Of a stretch of 64,000 bases of DNA, positions 7,684 through 17,520 are shown piece after piece. The notes under the pieces are model-generated. The model did no database searches. It had not been told where the DNA came from and saw only the letters and a program-made list of their open reading frames with translations. The DNA is taken from assembly GCF_029504655.1 (NCBI RefSeq), contig NZ_JAQFIL010000001.1:3849001-3913000 (forward strand), read 5' to 3'. Position 1 is the first letter of the stretch; each line of letters starts with the position of its first letter. The DNA comes from Catalinimonas alkaloidigena (GTDB lineage: Bacteria; Bacteroidota; Bacteroidia; Cytophagales; Cyclobacteriaceae). The position numbers and the translations under genes were made by a program.

Positions 7684-9153
7684 AAAGTGAAATGAATAGT
7701 AGCCTCGTACTCCTTTGCTATTTACTCCCTCTACTCTTACCCTACCTCTGATCTTGGTTAGAATTTCTTCTACCTCTTTTGGACTGTTGACTGGATACTG
7801 ATTGATGGCTGTCACCACAAAACCTTCTTCAATGCCAAGCCTGCGTATCAAACCTTTATTCACTTTATTGATCTTGACGCCTCCATCAATACCTAACAAA
7901 TCGGATTCAACTTTGGAGACACTTTCTAATTCAGCCCCTAATCTTTCGGACATATAAACATCACGCGTAATAAGGCTGGTGGTACCTTCACGGTTAGTAA
8001 GTTCAAGTTTGATAGTACCCAATTTATTATTTCGCTTATATACTACATTGATCACATCGCCAGGACTGTGATATGAAATCAATTCTTCAAAATCACTTCT
8101 TGATTGTACATTTTCCTGATCAATCTTAAGGATAATATCCCCTTTTTGAAGGCCTGATTTTTCAGCAGCACCATAACGCTGTAAGTAGCTGATGACTACA
8201 CCATTAAGTTCTTTAGTATTAAGCTGATCTGCAATCTCAGAATTTATATCAACGACCTCAGCGCCAAAAAAAGCTTTCTGTACTTCACCATATTCTATGA
8301 TATCGTCTGCAACCTTGGTCACAATATCCACAGGTACAGCAAAACCATATCCGGCATAAGATCCGGTTCTTGAAAGGATCGCAGTATTAATACCAACCAG
8401 ATCTCCATTACGATCTACCAGTGCTCCTCCGCTGTTTCCGGGATTAATAGCGGCATCAGTTTGAATAAAAGATTCAATGGGAAATTTACTTTGAAGAATA
8501 TTAATCTCTCTTCCTTTGGCACTCACGATACCCGCCGTAACAGTTGAGTTAAGGTTAAATGGATTACCTACTGCCAGTACCCACTCTCCTACCTTCAGGT
8601 TTCTTGAGTTGCCTACACTGATTGATGGCAGTTCTTCATCATCTATCTTAAGTACTGCAAGATCGGTAGAAGGATCAGTACCAATCACCTTCGCCTGATA
8701 TGTTCTCCGATTATGCATCACCTCTATTTGCGTGGCATTATCAATGACGTGATTATTGGTAATAATATAACCATCGCGTGTATAAATCACACCTGATCCG
8801 CTGCTGACCTGCTGGTTCGTTCTTCCTTCAAAAAATAACTCTAACCAACTGCTCCCACTATACTCATTCTCTGCAATAGTTTTGATATATACCACGCTCG
8901 GCGTACTCTTAATTGAAGCCTCAGCAAAGTCATCTCCCACAAAAGTCTTATCATATGATTTTTTTTCTTGATACCCATTTTCAACATAAGCATTATAAGC
9001 CCATTTGACATCTGACTTCTTTTTTTTAGGTTTCAAATAAAAATCTGTGGGTGTGTTGATATTATTTTCCGCGAAGAATAATTGCTGGTAGGTAAAAGCT
9101 CCTCCAATTCCAGAAAAAAATCCAACGAAAACAACAATAATGACGTTCTTCAT
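7681..9153 (-). CDS. HtrA/DegP-like serine endoprotease with two PDZ domains
   Basis: A 490-residue periplasmic protease. An N-terminal hydrophobic segment (residues 4-20) serves as signal or anchor. The trypsin-like domain has the full triad: His135 in 'ITNNHV', Asp164 in 'STDLAVLKI' and Ser241 in 'NPGNSGGALV'. Two PDZ regions follow, about 297-380 and 405-490; the second is diverged. The family cleaves and refolds damaged envelope proteins, and Bacteroidota usually carry one or more copies of this length. The gene stands alone, facing away from the methionine sulfoxide reductase gene; the shared 108-bp gap should hold both promoters. Confidence 0.95.
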   Translation of the reverse strand: MKNVIIVVFVGFFSGIGGAFTYQQLFFAENNINTPTDFYLKPKKKKSDVKWAYNAYVENGYQEKKSYDKTFVGDDFAEASIKSTPSVVYIKTIAENEYSGSSWLELFFEGRTNQQVSSGSGVIYTRDGYIITNNHVIDNATQIEVMHNRRTYQAKVIGTDPSTDLAVLKIDDEELPSISVGNSRNLKVGEWVLAVGNPFNLNSTVTAGIVSAKGREINILQSKFPIESFIQTDAAINPGNSGGALVDRNGDLVGINTAILSRTGSYAGYGFAVPVDIVTKVADDIIEYGEVQKAFFGAEVVDINSEIADQLNTKELNGVVISYLQRYGAAEKSGLQKGDIILKIDQENVQSRSDFEELISYHSPGDVINVVYKRNNKLGTIKLELTNREGTTSLITRDVYMSERLGAELESVSKVESDLLGIDGGVKINKVNKGLIRRLGIEEGFVVTAINQYPVNSPKEVEEILTKIRGRVRVEGVNSKGVRGYYSFHF

Positions 9154-9261
9154 ATCTGTTGTATTTATTTGTTAATAATGCGCATAATTTAAGCTTAGCA
9201 AAAATAATGCATTGTAAATAAGAATTTTGTCAGTCTTTAACTTCCAACAATACATCAAATT

Positions 9262-9744
9262 ATGGCCGAAGATTTTAAGATAGTTAGTGAAGCTAGTAAA
9301 GAACAAAAATACCAGGCGCTACTTCCTCAGATCAAGGCACTTACTGAGGGTGAAACGAACCTCATTGCCAACTTATCTAACATAACAGCTGCGCTTAAGC
9401 AGACCTTCAACTTCTGGTGGATTGGGTTTTATTTGGTAGAGAAAAACGAACTGGTATTAGGCCCCTTCCAAGGCCCGGTGGCATGTACTAGAATACAATA
9501 CGGTAAGGGAGTATGCGGTACAGCCTACCAGGAGAAGAAAACAGTCCTGGTAGCAGATGTAGATCAGTTTCCAGGGCATATTGCCTGCAGTGCTGACTCA
9601 CGATCCGAGATTGTAGTTCCGGTGATCAAAGATGGTGAAGTGCTGATGGTGTTAGACATTGACAGCTCCTTTTTGAATGACTTTGATTCTACTGATCAAA
9701 AATACCTTGAACAATTAGCTGAAGTCATCAGCAGCATTGCTTAG
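9262..9744 (+). CDS. msrC: Free methionine-(R)-sulfoxide reductase, GAF type
   Basis: A 160-residue single GAF-domain protein that reduces free methionine-R-sulfoxide in the cytosol. The three conserved cysteines of the fRMsr family are present at Cys75, Cys85 and Cys109 ('VACTRIQYGKGVCGTAYQ' and 'HIACSADS'), with family motifs 'WWIGFYLV' and 'SEIVVPV'. Length is normal for the family. Its stop codon overlaps that of the convergent helicase gene by a few bases (9741-9744). Confidence 0.93.
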   Translation: MAEDFKIVSEASKEQKYQALLPQIKALTEGETNLIANLSNITAALKQTFNFWWIGFYLVEKNELVLGPFQGPVACTRIQYGKGVCGTAYQEKKTVLVADVDQFPGHIACSADSRSEIVVPVIKDGEVLMVLDIDSSFLNDFDSTDQKYLEQLAEVISSIA

Positions 9745-12700
9745 GTCTTTTGGCTTTCTGTATAAATGAATCGGTTGATGTCTTCTTTCGCCTGTTCGTT
9801 TTGCTGCCAGTACTGCCTGCTATAAATATTTTTGAACTTCCAGTTCTTTTCACTTAGCTGAAATGGCCGATAAGCATGAATGTCTTTTGCCGACTCGCTC
9901 TGGAAATAGATATCGTCGTCAGTATTAATTAGTCCAATATATTTGCCTTCCTCATTTTTGATGCTCAGGTCTGCAAATGGCAACTCCCGAATGGCTTGGT
10001 GCTTATCTATCTCTTGGTCTGTCCATTGTTTGAGCTTATTGGCTAAAAACCATTCAATATGGTGATCACCAAGCTCGGGTAAGGTCGGCACGTACTTTTG
10101 ATGAGATACTTCCCAGGCGTATTCCAGGTATTTTTTTAGTAATTTTGGACCTTCATTTTTAGTGTTGGAAACCTCCATTTGCTGTGGCATAATGCTCGTG
10201 ACTAAATAAATCTTCTCTTTGGCACGTGTAATAGCCACATTGAGACGATTCTCTCCTTTGGCCTGATTAAGACTCCCAAACTGAAGCATAAGTTTGCCAT
10301 TTTCATTGGGAGCATAAGCCGTAGAAAAGATAATGATATCACGTTCATCTCCCTGAACGTTCTCAATATTCTTGACAAACAAATGATCAGGAATATGGAA
10401 GTTCTGCGCTAGTGCCATAGCTTCAAGCTCGTCCTGTATTAACTCCTGTTGCTTGATATTGAAACAAATAATTCCAATTGATTTAGCAGGATATTCCTTA
10501 ACCAGCTTTTGTACTAACTTGACAACTTCTTTACCTTCTACTGAATTTGTTTGCTTTTGCCAGATTCCATCAACTTTGATGTACTGTATAGCAGCTTGCC
10601 CGCTATTCGCGTCATAGAAATTGGGCAACAGGCGAAGTTTATCATGATAAAAGTGATGATTGGAAAAGTCAATCAGATCCAGTGTCTTGCTGCGGTAATG
10701 TCCTTTTAGCTGGAGACTATGTAAATAACCCTGGGCCAGTTCAAGTAAGGATGTAGCTTCTAAAGCCAAAGCCTCTTCCACCTTTTCTGATGCATCGTCT
10801 TCCCACCTCGCCTGGTACAGATCATTGGGACTTAACTGCTGGCTATCTCCCGCAATGACTACTTGTTGCCCCCGGTACATAGCAGGTATCCCTTTTTCAG
10901 CAAAGCATTGAGAAGCTTCATCAAAAATTACCAAATCAAACATGGGCTTCTCGTTGAGCGGAAAGATAGCTGAAACGGTTTCCGGTGATGCCAGCCAGCA
11001 AGGAATTAGGTTGAATACCTCATCTTCAAAGGTGCCTATCAATTTTCTTAAGGGCCATATTTTACGTTTCTTGTTGATCTGATGGTTAAGATCACGGTAA
11101 GTCACCATGTTATTGAGTCGGTTGTACTCTACATCATAATAAGTGCGCTCTCTAAGTTTTAAATGCAAAATCTCTTGGCTGATCTGTAGTTTTTCTTCTA
11201 TACACTGTTGAAGTTCCTGCTCCAAATCGGTCATCTGACGGGATGAAACCATACGAAGCTGAGGAAATTTGGCTTCCAGATGATCTATCCAGGCAAGTCT
11301 TAAACTATTCTGAAAAAATTCAGTAATGCTATCTTCAGCACTGTCATCACTTTCTTCCAAAAGGCGACTTATTACTGCTTTCTCATATGGCTCAAGGTTA
11401 AAATTTAGGGTATCAAAGTCGCACAAAGCATCAAAGTCACGATCCAGGACTTTAAGTAATGACTCACTATGTTCCTGGGTGATAAGCTTACTGTGTTGTG
11501 CAGGTGTCAAATAGCTTTCCCATGCTTTAATTTTAGGAGCAATTTTATCCAGTACTTTAACTAAAGCTTGGGTACGATGAATTAAATCATGATAAGCTAT
11601 GGTCTTGATGTTAAAATATTCATTAAAATTTCTAAGGGAACGAAAAATTAAAGTAGCATTCAGTGCTTTTTCCTGATGCAAAAACCATTGTTGAATACGT
11701 TCTTTGTCAAAGTTAGCCGAAGACTCTTGGTCAGGTACTTCCATCAACCATTTTTTCTCCCTAAGCTTGGACAAATTATGTTCAAGGTTTAGGCGGTTAT
11801 CAATTTTCTCAGCAATGACCTGAAAGCTTTTTTTATCCAGGCTAAGTTCATTTTGTTCTAAAACTCCTTCAACATATGTTTTGTCTTTGGAAAAGAGTTT
11901 CCACCACATCCAGCTAAATACTCCATTCCTGGCCTCTTCCGCCTCAGAAATCACTCTTTGACACTGCCCTAACTCTTCCGAAGAAAGGATTATTTCCGGT
12001 CCATGCCCCTGGTAGCACTCCATTACGATTCGCTCAATATTTGAAAGCCATAGCGGGTCAGCATCTTTTTCAATATTGGGCACCATATGCGTGAAGTATG
12101 CATATACTTCCTCATCATCCAGATAACTTATAAAGCTGGAAATATCCTCTGTGCGCTGCTGCAGATTTTCACAAATCACAAAGTCAACATCGGTCTTTAA
12201 TATATCCTGAGTTTCTGATTCAATCTGATATTTAAAGGCTGGAACATCTTTAATTAGCTCTCTGATTTCCTTTAAATCTTCTACTGAGTACTCAATGAAA
12301 GGTTTTCTGCTGTAAAGAGGATAGCTTTCTTTTTCAAACTGATTGGAATAAGCTGTGAATGTGCGTAGCTTTTTAATAAAAGCCTGCATCTCCGGAATAT
12401 AAAACTGGCGGTACTCCTGCTTCATATTCACCGATGGCTTATTGATATCTGATGTCAGATATAACTCTTTTACTGAGACTCCTGCTTCGCTTTCATCAAA
12501 CAGGGCTTGCTTAAATTCATCCAGCTCATCACAAATCTGTTCTATTCGGCGACTGTATTGCAGAAAGTTTCTTTCCAGATAAATGGTATCCAGGCTGTTA
12601 TTTTTATGCTGGTATTCGTAAAGTGAATCTATCTGCTTATTAATCTGAGCATAGATATCTTTTCTGTCATTTTTAAAGTCATGGACAAGAGCGATAAACG

Positions 12701-13883
12701 GGTCAGCATCTTTTTCAGCTAATCGCTTATACACTACATCTAAAGCTGCTTTCTTCTGACAGACGACCAGCACTCTTTTACCCTGAGCGATATAATCTCC
12801 AATCAGATTGGTGATCATCTGTGACTTTCCGGTTCCGGGAGGACCTTGAACAACCAGTGAGTTTCCTCTTTTTACAGTTCTGATAGCTTTCTCCTGATAA
12901 GCGTCCATCGGAAAAGGACAAAAAATCTGTTCCTCCTTGATCCGGCTGGCGTAATCAATGTACTCCTTGCTCAGTTTCTCTTTCAAATCTACCTGCAAAC
13001 CTTCCAGATTGGAGTAGACTATCTTTTCTGTTGTCGCCCTTTTAGAAAAAAAGTCTTCAATATCAGGCAAAAACTGGTTTTCAATCAACTTCAGATAATC
13101 GGGCACAAGGTAAGATCCCGCCTGAGGAAATATTCCTAAAACTGCTTCAGGATATAATTTTAGCTCTCCATCTTTTTCATTCTTCTCCAATTCATCTCTG
13201 GTAAATTCCTGAAAAGCCTGCAGCTTATCCACAAAAATCTCCTGATTGAAATTTAAAGTGAATTCACTTTCTTTAAAGAGTTGATACAGAGATGTGCGAA
13301 AAATTCTACTATCTGTATCAAAGTCGTCAAATCCTTTTTCAGCCAGGTTTTCATCAAACGGAAGCTGATTATAGTAAGCGTATGCTAACAGAAAAGTTTT
13401 ATTGAGCGCGACACTGACCTCATCCCTTACACTCAACACCCACTGCAGTCCCAGTTCTTTGCTTTGCTCTTGCTCCAGGTTTACTGGAAAAAACATCAGA
13501 GGACAGCGAGCGATGGTACCATCCGAAAACTTGCCTTTTACAAAAGGCCAGCCAATGTAAAGGTCTTTGGAACCCTGCTCATCAAAGATAAACTTCTCTG
13601 TGCGTGATAATTTTTTGAGCTGCTGGCTTATTTTGTTACTACTTTCATCTCTGCTATCAAGCACCGCACAAAGAGGCATTTTGTTTCCACTCAAACCTTC
13701 CAGGTCGTGAGCACCTCCTGCGATGAGCCATTCAATAATCTTGTAAGATGAAAAGTTGTTAAGAAAGTCAAACTTATGCACATCTACAAACTGCTTAGCC
13801 ACAAGGCGAGCCAAATACAGCGAACGATTATTACTTGTGATATTTGTAAGTCTCCTAAGATAGGATTGTAATATTTTGTGCAT
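9741..13883 (-). CDS. Large SF1 (UPF1-like) helicase with nuclease-like C-terminus
   Basis: A 1380-residue cytosolic protein of the DUF4011/AAA_11-AAA_12 helicase type. The N-terminal 320 residues are family-specific. Walker A is 'GPPGTGKSQ' at about 347-355. A long insert, partly coiled, precedes Walker B 'VIFDEASQC' at about 983. Late helicase motifs ('NVQGDERDIIIFS' and 'RLNVAITRAKEK') lie at about 1165-1220. The last 100 residues ('GDHHIEWFLANKL', then 'YIGLINTDDDIY' and 'FKNIYSRQYW') follow the pattern of the Vsr/MTES_1575 restriction-endonuclease-like domain often found at the end of such helicases, though catalytic residues look weak. It probably acts on nucleic acid in repair or defence. 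No defence genes adjoin it. It converges with msrC. Confidence 0.85.
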   Translation of the reverse strand: MHKILQSYLRRLTNITSNNRSLYLARLVAKQFVDVHKFDFLNNFSSYKIIEWLIAGGAHDLEGLSGNKMPLCAVLDSRDESSNKISQQLKKLSRTEKFIFDEQGSKDLYIGWPFVKGKFSDGTIARCPLMFFPVNLEQEQSKELGLQWVLSVRDEVSVALNKTFLLAYAYYNQLPFDENLAEKGFDDFDTDSRIFRTSLYQLFKESEFTLNFNQEIFVDKLQAFQEFTRDELEKNEKDGELKLYPEAVLGIFPQAGSYLVPDYLKLIENQFLPDIEDFFSKRATTEKIVYSNLEGLQVDLKEKLSKEYIDYASRIKEEQIFCPFPMDAYQEKAIRTVKRGNSLVVQGPPGTGKSQMITNLIGDYIAQGKRVLVVCQKKAALDVVYKRLAEKDADPFIALVHDFKNDRKDIYAQINKQIDSLYEYQHKNNSLDTIYLERNFLQYSRRIEQICDELDEFKQALFDESEAGVSVKELYLTSDINKPSVNMKQEYRQFYIPEMQAFIKKLRTFTAYSNQFEKESYPLYSRKPFIEYSVEDLKEIRELIKDVPAFKYQIESETQDILKTDVDFVICENLQQRTEDISSFISYLDDEEVYAYFTHMVPNIEKDADPLWLSNIERIVMECYQGHGPEIILSSEELGQCQRVISEAEEARNGVFSWMWWKLFSKDKTYVEGVLEQNELSLDKKSFQVIAEKIDNRLNLEHNLSKLREKKWLMEVPDQESSANFDKERIQQWFLHQEKALNATLIFRSLRNFNEYFNIKTIAYHDLIHRTQALVKVLDKIAPKIKAWESYLTPAQHSKLITQEHSESLLKVLDRDFDALCDFDTLNFNLEPYEKAVISRLLEESDDSAEDSITEFFQNSLRLAWIDHLEAKFPQLRMVSSRQMTDLEQELQQCIEEKLQISQEILHLKLRERTYYDVEYNRLNNMVTYRDLNHQINKKRKIWPLRKLIGTFEDEVFNLIPCWLASPETVSAIFPLNEKPMFDLVIFDEASQCFAEKGIPAMYRGQQVVIAGDSQQLSPNDLYQARWEDDASEKVEEALALEATSLLELAQGYLHSLQLKGHYRSKTLDLIDFSNHHFYHDKLRLLPNFYDANSGQAAIQYIKVDGIWQKQTNSVEGKEVVKLVQKLVKEYPAKSIGIICFNIKQQELIQDELEAMALAQNFHIPDHLFVKNIENVQGDERDIIIFSTAYAPNENGKLMLQFGSLNQAKGENRLNVAITRAKEKIYLVTSIMPQQMEVSNTKNEGPKLLKKYLEYAWEVSHQKYVPTLPELGDHHIEWFLANKLKQWTDQEIDKHQAIRELPFADLSIKNEEGKYIGLINTDDDIYFQSESAKDIHAYRPFQLSEKNWKFKNIYSRQYWQQNEQAKEDINRFIYTESQKT

Positions 13884-13947
13884 AGTTACTGGGTGGATGA
13901 ATCGTTTCAGGGTAAAGTGTACGCAGAGGTATCTCTCTCATGCGTTA

Positions 13948-14883
13948 TTAAATAACTATATAGGGTAAAAGTTTTACAAGTAATTCTTCTTTGATATAGT
14001 ACACCTCCCTCAATTGTTCAGTAGAAGAAAAGTTGCCATATATTCTACGATGATTCATAATCGCTTTCGCCAATTCATAATCAATATAAGGATGCTTCAG
14101 TAAAGATTTAAAATCAAGCTCATTGATTTTTATTTTTTTTGTCTCAAAGTCATTTTTTATAAAAGTATGATCTTCAAGTGTTTTTAGCGCATCATCACTG
14201 ATATGATAAACTTCCTTCAGTTGGTTGAAATTGTGAAATCCCCCAAGTTGGTCTCTATACTTTACTATGCGAGCAGAAAGAACAGTACCTATTCCTTTCA
14301 GCTGCTTAAGTTGAAGCGAATCAGTATGGTTAATATCCAGGTAAAGCTTTTCATCTTTGGGAACTTCAGCTTTTGGTTCTGAATCTAATAATGTCTCATT
14401 TTTTGCAAGAACTGCTGATTTCACCTTCATCTTTTGCTCAGGAATATCAATATAAGCTTCAAGCTGCTTATAAAGGTGAAGCGGGAAGTCGTAAATTTTC
14501 AATAAGTCTTTAGCTTGATAAAATCTACCTCCCTTGTTACGATAGCTCAGTATACGATTTGTTAATCTCTCACTAATGCCCAATTGCCTGAAAGTATCAA
14601 ATGAAGACGCGTTGGGGTTAAAAGGAAATAAAGTTTTAGGCACTTCTTCATTTTCATGCTGAGCAACCGGCTGCTGTATTGATGCTTCAAATTCGCGCAT
14701 CAAAGAATCCAGAATTTTTAGGTCAGTTTCTTTTTCCTGGTAGCTGTTGAAAGCTGTATTTTCAATATAAATTGTGCCAAAGATAGCAACTGTGATTAAG
14801 AAGAGTAGGAAGAACAAGCCTCTGGTTTCGGTTCTTGAAAAACCAAAATAATCTCTAATCCAGGCAGAGAGGTATTTTATCAT
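13948..14883 (-). CDS. Helix-hairpin-helix (ComEA-like) membrane-anchored protein
   Basis: A 311-residue protein with a single N-terminal membrane helix (about 22-42) and repeated helix-hairpin-helix units. Examples are 'LGISERLTNRILSYRNKGG' at about 101-120, 'LKGIGTVLSARIVKYRDQLGG' at about 194-214, and a third degenerate unit near the C-terminus. The spacing and the 'RNKGG.F'/'RDQLGGF' signature match the ComEA family, which binds double-stranded DNA non-specifically, usually during uptake. Its ATG overlaps the stop of the preceding sensor-like gene (14880-14883), so both are made from one message. A role in DNA handling at the membrane is likely but unproven. Confidence 0.85.
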   Translation of the reverse strand: MIKYLSAWIRDYFGFSRTETRGLFFLLFLITVAIFGTIYIENTAFNSYQEKETDLKILDSLMREFEASIQQPVAQHENEEVPKTLFPFNPNASSFDTFRQLGISERLTNRILSYRNKGGRFYQAKDLLKIYDFPLHLYKQLEAYIDIPEQKMKVKSAVLAKNETLLDSEPKAEVPKDEKLYLDINHTDSLQLKQLKGIGTVLSARIVKYRDQLGGFHNFNQLKEVYHISDDALKTLEDHTFIKNDFETKKIKINELDFKSLLKHPYIDYELAKAIMNHRRIYGNFSSTEQLREVYYIKEELLVKLLPYIVI

Positions 14884-16004
14884 GGTTTTATCTTCTTCAG
14901 CGCAATTTTCTCCGCGATTTTTTGATAAAGCACTCCCTTTTTAGAAGATGTATGCACCAAATCATCGGCATGGATATGTGTATGGATTTCGCAGATATCA
15001 GACACTTCCAAAACTACCAGTGGTAAACGTGACCATTGTCCACGAGCTAAGAATTTGATTTCAGATTTCCAATGATCATATAAGGCATGACTAATGATCA
15101 ACGCATCATAACTCTCTTCATCAATAGCTCTTTCAGCAGCCTGTACATCTTTAGCAATATTAAACTCAAAGGCACATTGATTTAAAAACCAGGCGATATA
15201 ATCTATTGGAATTTCCTTGTCTTTGATGACTAAAAGCTTCACTTTTTCTTCTGATAGTATTGTTGGTTCAGAAAATCTAAATATATCTTTTTCAGATGCC
15301 AGCCCTCCATGCGCAGTAAGTTTGTTAAGATATTCTTCAACCAAAGTATTACTGAATAAATTTCTCATTGAAGTGGGGAAAGCCAGATGAATTCTCAATG
15401 TGATCAACTGAAGAGCAATAAATATGATAAAAACCACCGTGATGATTAAGATGCTTACATTTAATTTTTGAAGGAAAGCAATGCTATTGTCATTTTCCTG
15501 AATAAAGGTTTGTTCAATTTCATTCATCAATCCTAAAAAAGAACTTTCGTGAGCACATATTTTTTTAACCGTTTCCTTCTTCAGATGATCATTGTTAACT
15601 ACCAGTAAAAACTCTTTAACGGCATCTGATATTCCATCTTTATAAGGCTCTATTTGGTTAAATTTTTCTTTGATAAGTGTGTTGCTGTTCCCAAATAAGG
15701 CCCCTGTTCCAAATTGGAAGGCAAAATGATTTTGAGACCATCGTTCATTTAGTAAAGCAATTTGCTCAAGCTCTTCTTCCAGCCCCATATTACGCTCACC
15801 TACATGTGATGCAAAATGATGCATATGATGAAAAAGATCTTTTTGCTCATGAATACGGGCTCTCAGCTCAGAATTTTCCCTTGAAATAGCATATATTTTT
15901 TCGGAAACTAAGTGCGTCAGTACCGTCAAAAACAGGATGGCACCGAGGGTGATAACTTTATTACATTCCGGGAGGTCAAGCCTTTCCATTAAGAGCCGCA
16001 TCAT
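14880..16004 (-). CDS. Membrane sensor-like protein with degenerate receiver domain
   Basis: A 374-residue protein without a recognisable named family. TM1 (about 18-34) and TM2 (about 180-203) enclose a helical extracytoplasmic region, as in four-helix-bundle sensors. The cytoplasmic part (about 255-374) has the alternating pattern of a CheY-like receiver ('VKLLVIKDKEIPI' as strand 1, 'YDALIISHALYDHW' at strand 3, 'LPLVVLEVSD' at strand 4). The phospho-acceptor aspartate position at the end of strand 3 is occupied by Ser/His, so it should not be phosphorylated in the usual way. There is no kinase domain. It overlaps the ComEA-like gene by 4 bp and may control or anchor that protein. Function unknown. 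Confidence 0.7.
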   Translation of the reverse strand: MMRLLMERLDLPECNKVITLGAILFLTVLTHLVSEKIYAISRENSELRARIHEQKDLFHHMHHFASHVGERNMGLEEELEQIALLNERWSQNHFAFQFGTGALFGNSNTLIKEKFNQIEPYKDGISDAVKEFLLVVNNDHLKKETVKKICAHESSFLGLMNEIEQTFIQENDNSIAFLQKLNVSILIITVVFIIFIALQLITLRIHLAFPTSMRNLFSNTLVEEYLNKLTAHGGLASEKDIFRFSEPTILSEEKVKLLVIKDKEIPIDYIAWFLNQCAFEFNIAKDVQAAERAIDEESYDALIISHALYDHWKSEIKFLARGQWSRLPLVVLEVSDICEIHTHIHADDLVHTSSKKGVLYQKIAEKIALKKIKP

Positions 16005-16132
16005 ATTGGATTTTGAATACCTTCACAATCTACGACTGTGTCCGTATACAGAACCACACGAATTCTCGGCATCTCAACAGATGTAAACTATTCTCAGAAT
16101 TTTAAGAAATTATGTGGGTGCAATATTGTAAA

Positions 16133-17512
16133 TCAGATATTTCTGTTTTGTGACATTCTTAGTAAATTAAAAAGAGAGCGGGCATTATGGTAGTTTCCTT
16201 TCCAGATCTGTGCTTTCTGGTCATTTTTAGATGAAGGGTGAGTATCTAATCCGTTGGTATACCAACCGCCATGTTCATGATCAATAATGTAATTTTTAGT
16301 ATAATCCCACAGGCGCTCAAACTCCTGTTGGTAAATACTATCCTGCGGGTAAAAGGTAGAAAACAGATAAAGGGAATTGAGTCCTTCTGATTGTGACCAC
16401 CAGTTTTTCCTGTCATCTATTATCGTGAGTTTTTCATCACCGGGTAGATAATACCCTCTTTCCAAAATACCGCTATTTTCAGGATCAAAGCCAGTAGCTA
16501 ATGTATGATCCACCATGAGCTTGGCTCTCTCTAAGGTTTGTTTGTATTCATATTCTTCTAAAGCTTCAGAAGCTTCCAGGAGCAAATAGGCGGTTTCTAT
16601 GTCATGGCCAAAAGAAACGTGGTCTACTCCATAATTAGCTTCACGAACTGCTTCGGCAGAGTCCAGATAGGATACGGGTGTCCAATCATTGTAAAAGAAC
16701 AAACGTAAATATCCCTTATCAGAGACCATTTTGTCACGTACCAGATGAAACATTTCTTTGAGACGTGCTTCCAGGGTATCATCCGGCCATACATGATACA
16801 GCTCTGTCAAAGCCTCCAGCACATGGATACTGGTATTCTGATCTTTGTAAAAATAAGTTTGAGAAGGAAACACCTCCTCTTGAAACATGAGGCTGTCAAT
16901 CACCTCGCCCTCTTGGGTTAATGTTGGGTAATAACCCAGGCCCACAGGATCATGGGCATGCTCATCTACCCATTGAAAAGCCTGCTGGGCGAATTCTAAT
17001 ACTTCTTCATCTTCAGACAAGTTGTAATAAGCAGCCAGTGCATAGATACCAAAAGCATTTCCATAAACTCTTTTCAGCTTATTGTTGACATTATCCATAA
17101 TGGGCTGACCGGAACGGTCGACCAGCCAGTAAAACCCTCCATTTTGCTGATCCCACATTTTATCTCTCAGAAACTCATAGCCGTGACGGGCAGCTTTGCT
17201 GTACATAGAATCCTCAGGAAAGCGTTGGGCAGCTTTGGAGAGCGTCCATACATGGCGGGCCTGGGTGACGATCATTTTTTCCTGCCTATCCATTTGTTGC
17301 CAATCATGTGTAAAGTTGGTCAGAAAACCTCCCATGGTAGTGTCAATCGTTCCTGGGTACCAAACTTTAAGGAGGTTGTCTACTAACTCATAACGGACTT
17401 CATCCGTAAAATCCATAGCGGTTGTGTCAACGGCACCGGACTTCTCTTCAGCAGCAGGCTGACAGGCCGCAAAGAGGGCGGCTAACGAAATAAATAAGCT
17501 GAAATACTTCAT
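16133..17512 (-). CDS. N-acylglucosamine 2-epimerase (AGE) family lipoprotein
   Basis: A 459-residue protein with a lipoprotein signal (MKYFSLFISLAALFAAC, lipid Cys17), so it should be exported and lipid-anchored. The rest has the (alpha/alpha)6-barrel pattern of AGE/cellobiose-2-epimerase-type sugar isomerases, with 'ARHVWTLSKAAQRF' near residue 85 and histidine-rich loops such as 'GHDIETAYLLLEA' and 'WWSQSEGLNSLYLF'. The family isomerises aldoses or N-acyl amino sugars; most members are cytosolic, so the lipobox is notable. It starts 8 bp after the BASS-family transporter gene and is probably co-transcribed with it. Substrate unknown. Confidence 0.85.
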   Translation of the reverse strand: MKYFSLFISLAALFAACQPAAEEKSGAVDTTAMDFTDEVRYELVDNLLKVWYPGTIDTTMGGFLTNFTHDWQQMDRQEKMIVTQARHVWTLSKAAQRFPEDSMYSKAARHGYEFLRDKMWDQQNGGFYWLVDRSGQPIMDNVNNKLKRVYGNAFGIYALAAYYNLSEDEEVLEFAQQAFQWVDEHAHDPVGLGYYPTLTQEGEVIDSLMFQEEVFPSQTYFYKDQNTSIHVLEALTELYHVWPDDTLEARLKEMFHLVRDKMVSDKGYLRLFFYNDWTPVSYLDSAEAVREANYGVDHVSFGHDIETAYLLLEASEALEEYEYKQTLERAKLMVDHTLATGFDPENSGILERGYYLPGDEKLTIIDDRKNWWSQSEGLNSLYLFSTFYPQDSIYQQEFERLWDYTKNYIIDHEHGGWYTNGLDTHPSSKNDQKAQIWKGNYHNARSLFNLLRMSQNRNI

Positions 17513-17520
17513 ATTGATAA

